From contig JAGRMP010000530.1 in assembly GCA_020441225.1 (NCBI GenBank), positions 1 to 5,199 of the forward strand: DNA of 5,199 bases. The letters run 5' to 3'. Shown one piece after another: positions 1-5,199 of the stretch. The DNA is from Maritimibacter sp. GTDB lineage: Bacteria; Pseudomonadota; Alphaproteobacteria; Rhodobacterales; Rhodobacteraceae. The translations under genes were made by a program, and so were the position numbers. Position 1 is the first letter of the stretch. Every line of letters starts with the position of its first letter. The notes below the pieces were generated by a model. It was not told the DNA's origin. It ran no database searches and saw only the letters and a program-made list of their open reading frames with translations.

Positions 1-612
1 CTGCTCCTGCGTCTGCGCGACGTGCTGGGGACCCGCGAGGGATTCGAGAAGCCGGTGGTGACCCGCAAGGCCGACGAGAGGGACACGCGCCGCGATCGCT
101 TCGAAGTGATCGAGGGCGGCCCAGACCTGGATATCACCGACCATGTCGACGCCGACAGCGGCGCGGCCAAGGCGCTCGCCCAGATGAAACAGGCGGAACC
201 GAGCTTCTCGGTGGGCGATTTCCTTGGCGGCGCGCGCGGCGCTTACGAGATGATCCTGATGGCGTTCGAGAAGGGCGATCTGGCGAGCATCCGTCCCTTC
301 CTGTCCGACGACGTCTACGAAAGCTTTGCCACAGTGGTCGAAGCGCGCGAACAAAAGGGCCTGACCATCGACAGCCAGTTCGTGGGCCTGCGCGAACTGA
401 AGCTGGCGGATGCCGATTTCGACGCGACCACCCGCGAAGGCGAGATCACCATGCGCTATGTCGGCGAGCTCACTTCGGTGGTCCGCGACAAGGCCGGCGA
501 CATCGTCGAGGGTAACCCCAAGGAAGTGAAGCGCCAGAAAGACGTCTGGACCTTTGCCCGCGTCATGGGGTCCGACAACCCCAACTGGCAGCTCGTCGCC
601 ACGGGAGAGTGA
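1..612 (+). CDS. Tim44/TimA-family putative inner-membrane adaptor protein (5' end outside window)
   Basis: The reading frame is open from the first base and gives 203 residues before TGA at 610-612. The opening residues LLLRLRDVLGTREGFEKP look like the region just after the N-terminal membrane anchor of alphaproteobacterial Tim44-like proteins, so the start codon and most of the hydrophobic anchor lie to the left, perhaps 15-20 residues away. The GTG at 22 is internal to this conserved stretch and is not the start. A charged, low-complexity linker follows (about residues 20-65), then the Tim44-like domain (about 66-200), ending in a conserved-looking block with DVWTFAR and NWQLVAT. The mitochondrial relative tethers the import motor to the inner membrane. 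The bacterial homologue TimA, described in Caulobacter, is membrane associated, but its role is poorly defined. The gene lies 3 nt upstream of mltA in a probable operon. Family assignment is by eye. Confidence 0.88.
   Translation: MLLRLRDVLGTREGFEKPVVTRKADERDTRRDRFEVIEGGPDLDITDHVDADSGAAKALAQMKQAEPSFSVGDFLGGARGAYEMILMAFEKGDLASIRPFLSDDVYESFATVVEAREQKGLTIDSQFVGLRELKLADADFDATTREGEITMRYVGELTSVVRDKAGDIVEGNPKEVKRQKDVWTFARVMGSDNPNWQLVATGE
603..607 (+). promoter_or_regulatory. Ribosome binding site of mltA
   Basis: GGGAG lies 8 nt before the ATG at 616 and sits inside the last codons of the Tim44-like gene. With stop and start only 3 nt apart, this supports the ATG at 616 as start and suggests translational coupling of the two genes. 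Confidence 0.65.
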
Positions 613-615
613 CCC

Positions 616-1668
616 ATGCCGCGGCTTCTCGGCCTGGCCGCAGCCGCGCTCCTTGTCCTGACAGGTGCGACCCCCGGACCGGCGGCCGCCGGGCTGGCCG
701 AGGCCGGTATTTCCATTCTGTCCTTCGATGACCTCGACGGTTGGGCGCAGGACGACCACGATGCCGCTTTCGAGGTGTTTCGCGAGACCTGCACCCATCT
801 CGATGACGGCCAATGGCGCCCGGTCTGTGGTTTCGCCAAGGACTACGACGGTCCCGCGCGCACTTTTTTCGAAGTTTTCTTTCGCCCGGTCCTGATCGAG
901 GACGGCGCGGACCCGCTCTTCACCGCCTATTACGAGCCGCAGCTCTGGGGTTTCGACCGGCGCACGCCGCGTTTCGCCTACCCGGTCTATCGCCTGCCGC
1001 CCGAGGTGACGGACGGCGGTACCTGGCTCACCCGACGTGAGATCGACGACAGCGGTGTGCTCGAGGGGCGGGACCTGGAGATCGCCTGGGTCGACGATCC
1101 GGTCGCGCTGCAATTCATGCAGATCCAGGGCTCGGGCCGGATCCGGCTGATGGACGGCAGGGTGCTGCGGCTGGGGTTTGCCGGCTCGAACGGCCAGCCG
1201 TTCCGGTCGCTCGCGACCGAGCTTGCGCGGCGCGGCGAGATGGAACTGCACCAGGCGTCGCAAGCGGCAATCGGGGCCTGGGTGCGGCAGAACCCCGCGG
1301 CGGGGCGCGATCTGCTCCGGCACAATTCGTCCTACGTCTTCTTCCGTCAGATCGATGACTTGCCGCCAGAACGTGGTCCCCGCGGGGCCATGGACCGCTC
1401 GATTACCGCGGAACGCTCGATAGCGGTGGATCCGGAATACACCCCGCTCGGCGCCCCGGTCTGGCTGGAAAAAGACGGCGATGGCGCGTTCAGCCGGCTG
1501 ATGGTGGCGCAGGACACCGGATCGCGGATCAAGGGGGCGCAGCGGGCCGATATCTTTGTCGGCACCGGCGACGAGGCCGGGCGCCGCGCCGGACAGATCA
1601 GCGACCCCGGCCGGATGATCGTGCTCCTGCCGATCCAGCGCGCCTATGCGCTCGATCCGGAGGGTTGA
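616..1668 (+). CDS. mltA: MltA-type membrane-bound/periplasmic lytic murein transglycosylase A
   Basis: The 350-residue product cleaves the MurNAc-GlcNAc bond of peptidoglycan, forming a 1,6-anhydro end, and acts in the periplasm. Residues 1-25 form a Sec signal peptide (MPR, then a Leu/Ala-rich core) with a likely cut after AAA at 23-25. There is no lipobox cysteine, so unlike E. coli MltA it is probably soluble. Family motifs are present: YYEP at 105-108, QIQGSGR at 169-175, and a C-terminal 3D-type barrel with QDTG (Asp300) and RADIF (Asp312). Asp312 matches the family's catalytic aspartate and Asp300, twelve residues earlier, its conserved partner. Cys59 and Cys71 could form a disulfide. 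Length and motif order are normal for the family. The residues after QDTG are SRIKG rather than the commoner GAIKG, which looks tolerable. The start is set by the Shine-Dalgarno at 603-607 and by the signal peptide beginning right at this Met. Confidence 0.95.
   Translation: MPRLLGLAAAALLVLTGATPGPAAAGLAEAGISILSFDDLDGWAQDDHDAAFEVFRETCTHLDDGQWRPVCGFAKDYDGPARTFFEVFFRPVLIEDGADPLFTAYYEPQLWGFDRRTPRFAYPVYRLPPEVTDGGTWLTRREIDDSGVLEGRDLEIAWVDDPVALQFMQIQGSGRIRLMDGRVLRLGFAGSNGQPFRSLATELARRGEMELHQASQAAIGAWVRQNPAAGRDLLRHNSSYVFFRQIDDLPPERGPRGAMDRSITAERSIAVDPEYTPLGAPVWLEKDGDGAFSRLMVAQDTGSRIKGAQRADIFVGTGDEAGRRAGQISDPGRMIVLLPIQRAYALDPEG
1659..1664 (+). promoter_or_regulatory. Ribosome binding site deciding the Smr-gene start
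   Basis: GGAGGG is followed by 6 nt (TTGACC) and the ATG at 1671. A TTG at 1665 is also in frame, but it lies directly against this Shine-Dalgarno and cannot be read from it, so ATG 1671 is the start. The site lies within the last codons of mltA. Confidence 0.75.
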
Positions 1669-1670
1669 CC

Positions 1671-2279
1671 ATGCCGCCGCGCAAACCGCGCAAGATCCGC
1701 CCCGACGAGCTTGAGCTTTGGAACAAGGTGGTCGAGCACGCCGAACCGATGCACCCCAACCGGCCCCAGCCCACCGAGCCGACCCCGGCCGCGGCGAAAC
1801 CCGCGCCGGTGAAGCAGGGTCCCGCGATGCCGGTGCAGAAACACTTTTTTATCGGCGAAACCGCCAGGACACAGACGCAAAAACACAATCTCGCGCCGCG
1901 GATCGAGGATCATGTGCGGCATTTTCCCGTTCGGATGGATCCCAAACGCTACGGGCAAATGAAGAAGGGACGTCTCAACCCGGAAGCCCGCATCGATCTG
2001 CACGGCATGACCTTGGCCCAGGCGCACCCCGCGCTCCTTCGCTTCATCCTCGACGCGGCCGCCGATGAACGCCGCCTGGTGCTGGTGATTACAGGAAAAG
2101 GCAAGGTTAGAGACGAATCCGGTCCGATCCCGGAGCGCCACGGCGTGCTGCGGCACCAGGTGCCGCATTGGCTCAACTCGATGCCCCTGAAGCACTATGT
2201 GTTACAGATCGCCGACGCCCACGTGAAACACGGTGGCACAGGGGCCTATTACGTCTATCTCCGGCGGTCGCGCGGCTAG
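1671..2279 (+). CDS. Smr-domain protein, putative endonuclease
   Basis: The 202-residue product begins MPPRKPRKIRPDELELWNKV. The Lys/Arg-rich start and the WNKV helix are typical of alphaproteobacterial Smr proteins. A Pro/Ala-rich linker (about 28-55) and a basic stretch (about 57-103) lead to the Smr domain at about 106-200. Visible Smr motifs are IDLHGMT (108-114), VITGKG (139-144, at the place of the HGxG motif of E. coli SmrB), GVLRHQVPHWL (158-168) and HGGTGAYYVYLRR (187-199). Characterised members are nucleases; E. coli SmrB cleaves mRNA at collided ribosomes, and the MutS2-linked Smr domain has been reported as a nicking nuclease. Which activity applies here cannot be told, and no MutS2 part is present. 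It is cytoplasmic, with no signal peptide. It is the last gene of the plus-strand operon, 2 nt after mltA, and ends 11 bp from an opposing gene. Confidence 0.9.
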   Translation: MPPRKPRKIRPDELELWNKVVEHAEPMHPNRPQPTEPTPAAAKPAPVKQGPAMPVQKHFFIGETARTQTQKHNLAPRIEDHVRHFPVRMDPKRYGQMKKGRLNPEARIDLHGMTLAQAHPALLRFILDAAADERRLVLVITGKGKVRDESGPIPERHGVLRHQVPHWLNSMPLKHYVLQIADAHVKHGGTGAYYVYLRRSRG

Positions 2280-2290
2280 TTCGCCTGTGT
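2280..2290. other. Convergent gene junction of 11 bp
   Basis: The Smr gene (plus) and the DUF900 hydrolase gene (minus) end tail to tail. Both use TAG, and each stop lies in a CTAG palindrome (2276-2279 and 2291-2294). The gap is too short for a classical hairpin terminator. The best pairing I could find nearby (GGCG near 2264 with CGCC at 2282-2285) has only 4 bp and no T-run, so no terminator is called. Confidence 0.8.
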
Positions 2291-3385
2291 CTAGAATGCA
2301 CCGATGTCGAAATGGTCGGCGTCCTGCACTGACATGAAGGAACTCGGCAGATCGTCCGCAAGCGTGGTCGCGCCTTCGCCGAAGCTCTCCGAAAATGCCC
2401 GCATGTTGCCGATGATCTTGAGAAAGGCCGGCGAGGTGATGGCGGTATCGTGGTTGAGCAGCCCGCGCGAATAATCGGTCACATCGACGACGTTGACGTC
2501 GAGATCCGACAATTCGCCACCGAGCTCCAGCGCGCCGACCCGGGTACTGCCGTAGATCTCGTTCGCCGCGAACTTCAGCACCCTGTCGCGCTTCGACGAG
2601 AAGATGACGAAGGGCTGCGGCAAGGTGCCAATCCGGCGGGCCTGCGAGCGGAATACGTCGACGTCGATGTCGGGCGACACGAGAATGACGCCACCGATCC
2701 GCGACCTGACATCCGCGTCGCCCGCGATCGCGATCTCGCGCAGGGTCTCCATGATGAGCATCGTGCCCATCGAATGGCCCACGATCACCACCCGTTCCGC
2801 CCCGGCGGCGATCACGCTGCGGATCGTGGTTTCGAACCCGTCGCGCGCATAGAGCATCGAATCGCGGTCATAGCCGTAGCGCAGCAGCCGCTCGGCGCTG
2901 GGCCAGGAGTAATGCACCGGCACGTCGTCGAGCCCGATGTCGGAATAGAACTGCGCGAAGCGGAACAGCCCGTCTTCGTAGCCGGTGTTGTAGCCGTGGA
3001 CGAAGATGATCGCGTTGCGCTTGCCTGCGGGACGGCTGAGGAGCTGTGCCTTGAGTTGGCTGCGGAATGTCGCCTCGGAGGGGAACAGCTCGTTGCTGAC
3101 CGTGGCGAAATGCTTGCGCGGGTTGGCCCGGAAGGTGCCGAAGGTGACGTTGCCGGCCTTGCGGTTGGGCGGGATCGACACGTCGTAGCGGCCGAACGAC
3201 AGGGTCTCGCCGCGCTGGCTGCCGAGCGAGCCATCGCTTTTGACGTTGCGCGAAGAGACCACGAGCAGCGGCACGATGCTGCTGCCGGCGCGGTTCACCG
3301 CATCGAGCGACACGGTACGCGCGCCGCCGGCACAGGCCGAAAGCGCAAGCGAAGACGAGAGGGTGAGGAAAACGCGACGATCCAT
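2291..3385 (-). CDS. DUF900-type alpha/beta hydrolase, probable Tat-exported lipoprotein
   Basis: The 364-residue product starts MDRRVFLTLSSSLALSAC. DRRVFLT fits the twin-arginine consensus and LSAC is a lipobox with Cys18 as the lipidation site, so export through Tat and anchoring in a membrane facing the periplasm are likely. The hydrolase core holds FVHGYNTGYEDG (oxyanion-hole region, about 128-139), YSWPSAERLLRYGYDRDS (159-176, a hallmark of this family), the nucleophile elbow GHSMG at 203-207 with Ser205, a probable acid Asp267 in SSKRDRVL, and a probable His312 in GLLNHD. All triad members are therefore present. The substrate is unknown; esterase or lipase-like action is only inferred from the fold. 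The frame stays open upstream through the transporter gene, but the signal peptide fixes the start at 3385. The Shine-Dalgarno is weak (GGGCAG region). The gene lies 86 nt behind the transporter gene. Confidence 0.88.
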   Translation of the reverse strand: MDRRVFLTLSSSLALSACAGGARTVSLDAVNRAGSSIVPLLVVSSRNVKSDGSLGSQRGETLSFGRYDVSIPPNRKAGNVTFGTFRANPRKHFATVSNELFPSEATFRSQLKAQLLSRPAGKRNAIIFVHGYNTGYEDGLFRFAQFYSDIGLDDVPVHYSWPSAERLLRYGYDRDSMLYARDGFETTIRSVIAAGAERVVIVGHSMGTMLIMETLREIAIAGDADVRSRIGGVILVSPDIDVDVFRSQARRIGTLPQPFVIFSSKRDRVLKFAANEIYGSTRVGALELGGELSDLDVNVVDVTDYSRGLLNHDTAITSPAFLKIIGNMRAFSESFGEGATTLADDLPSSFMSVQDADHFDIGAF

Positions 3386-3471
3386 GATTCTACTGCCCGA
3401 TTTTTCGCCATCGCTACGCCTGAACGTCCTGTCGTGCCAGTGAAACTTCGCCCGGCCGGACGGTCTGCGCA
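3386..3471 (-). other. 86-bp gap upstream of the hydrolase gene, with a GC-rich palindrome
   Basis: This is the longest intergenic gap in the window. It contains a 14-bp near-perfect palindrome at 3449-3462, centred on CCGGCCGG with one mismatch that would be a G-U pair in minus-strand RNA. It lies 9 nt after the transporter stop. There is no T-run behind it, so it is not a standard intrinsic terminator. I could not pick out a convincing -35/-10 pair for the hydrolase gene, though a promoter here is possible. Confidence 0.35.
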
Positions 3472-4692
3472 TCAATTCGCCGAGATGTCGCGCCGCACCG
3501 AGGCGACGCCGAACGCGATCAGGGCGGTGGCGATGATGAAATAAACCCCGATGGCCGTCATCTGGCTGGGGAAGTCGAATCCGAGGTCGATCAGAAAGCC
3601 GGTGAGGCCGGGTCCGATCGCGGTGCCGAAGACCATCTGCGCCGCCACCATCGCCTTGATCGCCCCGATATGGCGCGTGCCGTAGAATTCGGCCCAGAAC
3701 GAAGGCGCGACCGTGCCCATGGTGCCGTTGGTAAGGCCGAGCAGCGCAAGCGCCACCGCCGCCGGGGCAAGGCTCTGGGCCTGGGCCATCAGCATGAAGC
3801 CGGCGACATAGGGCAGGACGATCCAGGAGATCAGCCGGGCCGAGCCGAACCGGTCGACCGCAAGGCCGCTCGCCAGCATCGACAAGAAGCTCACGCCCGA
3901 AAACAGCGGGAACAGAGCCACATAGTCGATGAGATCCCAGCCTTTCACCTCGACCATGTGGACCTGGTGAAAGAACAGCGCGGTGCCGAAGGCAGGCGGT
4001 CCGATCATCAGGGGCGCCGCGAGCCAGAACAGGCGGTGGTGCAAGACGTCGTGCCGGGTCCAATGCCGTCCGCCCATACCGGCCGAGGCTTCGCCGCTCG
4101 ACATTTCGGACGGGATCCGTTCGCGCCGAAGAAGCGCCGTCAGCAACGGGATCGCGAGGAGCGCGCCGCCAGCGGCGACGAGCCAGAGCGCGCGCCAGTG
4201 GAACAGCCCGAGCAAGGCCACGAAGATCATCGGCAGGAAGGCCTCGCCGGTGGTGTAGCCGAGCCGGGAAATCGCCAGCGCCTTGCCCCGGGTGGCCGAA
4301 AACCACCGCGCCATCGCGACCACCGCGATATGGTTCGTCATCCCCTGGCCGGTGAAACGCAGCGCAAAGATCACCAGCACGAGGGCAAAGGCGTTGGGCA
4401 CTGCCGCCATCGCGACGCAGGCGAGCGCGAGGCCGACAAGCACGTAACGCCCCAACGCGCGCACCCGGTACCGGTCGGTGAGCGTCCCGGCCCAGACCAT
4501 CACGACGGCAGAGGCCGTGGTGGCCAGCGTATAGAGCCCGCCCCACTGACCGTTCGTGAGACCGAAGGTTGCGCGCAGCTCGCCCGCGAACAGCGAGATG
4601 AAAAACGTCTGCCCATAGCTCGACGTAAACGTGAGCAGGAAACCGGCGGCGAGCCAGGCGGCGTTGTCGCGAAGAAAAGAGCCGATACGCAT
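3472..4692 (-). CDS. Major facilitator superfamily (MFS) transporter, substrate unknown
   Basis: The 406-residue inner-membrane protein has the length and about twelve hydrophobic segments expected of an MFS carrier. The loop between segments 2 and 3 carries motif A as GTLTDRYRVRA (69-79), with a weaker copy between segments 8 and 9 (SGLAVDRFGSARLI, 275-288), as expected from the duplicated fold. RFTGQGM (112-118) fits the segment-4 motif with its conserved arginine. A hydrophilic stretch at about 189-220 is the central loop between the two halves. FYGTRHIGAIKA (336-347) is seen in a broad group of MFS proteins resembling monocarboxylate or oxalate/formate carriers, but this does not fix a substrate. 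An in-frame TTG at 4704 is possible; ATG 4692 is preferred because a Shine-Dalgarno lies between them. The gene follows the small membrane-protein gene by 42 nt and may share its transcript. Confidence 0.92.
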   Translation of the reverse strand: MRIGSFLRDNAAWLAAGFLLTFTSSYGQTFFISLFAGELRATFGLTNGQWGGLYTLATTASAVVMVWAGTLTDRYRVRALGRYVLVGLALACVAMAAVPNAFALVLVIFALRFTGQGMTNHIAVVAMARWFSATRGKALAISRLGYTTGEAFLPMIFVALLGLFHWRALWLVAAGGALLAIPLLTALLRRERIPSEMSSGEASAGMGGRHWTRHDVLHHRLFWLAAPLMIGPPAFGTALFFHQVHMVEVKGWDLIDYVALFPLFSGVSFLSMLASGLAVDRFGSARLISWIVLPYVAGFMLMAQAQSLAPAAVALALLGLTNGTMGTVAPSFWAEFYGTRHIGAIKAMVAAQMVFGTAIGPGLTGFLIDLGFDFPSQMTAIGVYFIIATALIAFGVASVRRDISAN

Positions 4693-4694
4693 GG

Positions 4695-4702
4695 CCCCTC
4701 TC
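4695..4702 (-). promoter_or_regulatory. Ribosome binding site deciding the MFS-gene start
   Basis: On the minus strand the sequence reads GAGAGGGG, then CC and ATG. The GAGG core is about 4 nt from the ATG at 4692, slightly close but usable. It lies downstream of the alternative TTG at 4704, which argues against that start. Confidence 0.6.
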
Positions 4703-4734
4703 AACCCTGAATTCGTGGAAATGGAAAGAGCCGA

Positions 4735-5019
4735 TCAGCGGCCGAGCCAGCGGCGATACCGAAGGACCAGCTCGGACTCACAGATCTTGTAGATGAGGAA
4801 GAAGGCGAGCGCGATGGTAGCGGTCAACCCGATCTCGAGAAACTGTACCAACCCGCCCGAGGTCACGGCGACCAGGCCGTGCTGGCGCAGGAAGGAGAGA
4901 TTGGCCATGCTCATATCGACCAGGTTGAAACTGGCGTAGGCGACGACGGCCAACGCCACCCCGGCAAGGGCGAAGACGAGCAGGGCCGGATAGAGCGAGA
5001 TGTCGAGCAGGCGCTTCAT
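4735..5019 (-). CDS. Small membrane protein with two predicted transmembrane helices, function unknown
   Basis: The 94-residue product starts MKRLLDISLYPALLVFALAG. I do not recognise a named family. Two hydrophobic segments (about 10-33 and 56-78) are joined by a loop of about 20 residues containing NLSFLRQHGL. The short N-terminus is basic, and the C-terminus ends in a basic tail, LRYRRWLGR, so both ends probably face the cytoplasm. An in-frame start at 5061 would add 14 residues ([14 protein letters not shown]) and overlap the hslU coding region; it is disfavoured because the added part is hydrophilic and cysteine-rich and lies on hslU codons. The Shine-Dalgarno before 5019 is weak (GTGGCG). 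The gene starts 19 nt after the hslU stop on the same strand and may be co-transcribed with it. The codon bias and membrane pattern suggest a real gene, but homology support could not be checked. Confidence 0.72.
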   Translation of the reverse strand: MKRLLDISLYPALLVFALAGVALAVVAYASFNLVDMSMANLSFLRQHGLVAVTSGGLVQFLEIGLTATIALAFFLIYKICESELVLRYRRWLGR

Positions 5020-5038
5020 CGCGCCACGATAGCATTTT

Positions 5039-5199
5039 TCACAGCATGTAGCGGCTGACATCCGTGCCGGACATCAGCTCGCCGAGATTGGCCTCGACAT
5101 AACCCGCATCGACCACGATCTTTTCGCCCGGATGATCCGGCGCGGTGAAACCGAGCTCTTCAAAGACGCGCTCAATCACCGTGTAGAGCCGCCGCGCAC
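5039..5199 (-). CDS. hslU: ATP-dependent protease ATPase subunit HslU, C-terminal end only
   Basis: The last 52 codons and the TGA are visible; the rest of the gene lies beyond the right edge. The residues begin [17 protein letters not shown], and the two bases before them fit a Gly codon, giving the GARRL motif that holds the sensor-2 arginine of HslU. The C-terminus TDVSRYML matches the conserved tail of HslU (EDLSRFIL in E. coli), which in known complexes inserts into pockets of HslV and activates the peptidase. HslU is an AAA+ unfoldase that feeds substrates to HslV in the cytoplasm. In most bacteria hslV lies next to and upstream of hslU, which here would be outside the window to the right. 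There is no sign of damage in the visible part. Confidence 0.95.
   Translation of the reverse strand, partial: ARRLYTVIERVFEELGFTAPDHPGEKIVVDAGYVEANLGELMSGTDVSRYML

Noticed and set aside
1644..2195. Minus-strand open frame antisense to the Smr gene
   Set aside because: The plus-strand frame carries clear Smr motifs and a good Shine-Dalgarno; the antisense product shows no domain.
2255..2305. A bidirectional intrinsic terminator at the convergent junction
   Set aside because: Only a 4-bp stem with a long loop and no T-run could be formed.
3386..3471. A sigma-70 promoter for the hydrolase gene
   Set aside because: No pair of -35 and -10 boxes with acceptable spacing stood out; calling one would be guesswork.
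2450..3544. Plus-strand open frame of 364 codons antisense to the hydrolase gene
   Set aside because: Composition is Arg/Glu/Asp-rich shadow sequence from GC-rich codons, with no recognisable motif and spanning an intergenic gap.
2291..4546. A 751-residue minus-strand open frame joining the hydrolase with sequence upstream
   Set aside because: Residues before the hydrolase Met at 3385 come from the transporter gene read out of frame; they are Arg/Pro-rich with no domain, while the true MFS protein is in another frame and the Tat/lipobox signal starts exactly at 3385.
3670..4710. Plus-strand open frame of 346 codons antisense to the transporter gene
   Set aside because: Hydrophilic low-complexity shadow of membrane-protein codons; the minus-strand frame gives a clear MFS protein.
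4778..5035. Minus-strand open frame of 85 codons overlapping the small membrane-protein gene
   Set aside because: Its product is Arg/Pro-rich without membrane segments, while the frame starting at 5019 gives two clean hydrophobic helices and a sensible basic tail.

Overview
The window reads as ordinary chromosomal DNA from a high-GC alphaproteobacterium, most likely of the Rhodobacteraceae/Roseobacter group. This rests on recognisable proteins in that style (a Tim44/TimA-like adaptor, an MltA-type lytic transglycosylase and an Smr-domain protein in a row, with hslU close by), on strong G/C preference at third codon positions, and on very tight gene packing. The placement comes from remembered family sequences and gene order; no search was run, and genus cannot be told.

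Left part (1-2279, plus strand): three genes very probably read as one operon. A Tim44-like protein runs in from beyond the left edge and ends at 612. mltA (616-1668) starts 3 nt after its stop, and the Smr-domain gene (1671-2279) starts 2 nt after the mltA stop. Both starts have a Shine-Dalgarno sequence lying in the end of the previous gene, so translational coupling is likely. The products act in different places: inner-membrane-associated adaptor, periplasmic peptidoglycan lysis, and (by family) a cytoplasmic nuclease.

Right part (2291-5199, minus strand): four genes read leftwards. First comes the last 52 codons of hslU, the ATPase subunit of the HslUV protease. A 94-residue protein with two predicted membrane segments follows 19 nt later. 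Next is a complete 406-residue major facilitator transporter of unknown substrate, and last, after an 86-nt gap, a 364-residue alpha/beta hydrolase of the DUF900 type. The hydrolase carries a combined twin-arginine and lipobox signal, so it is probably a Tat-exported lipoprotein. Its stop and the Smr stop face each other across only 11 bp.

No mobile element, CRISPR array, RNA gene, prophage trace or clear intrinsic terminator was seen. I found no convincing novel system. The points most worth a second look are the Tat lipoprotein hydrolase, the uncharacterised two-helix protein behind hslU, and the compact convergent junction.
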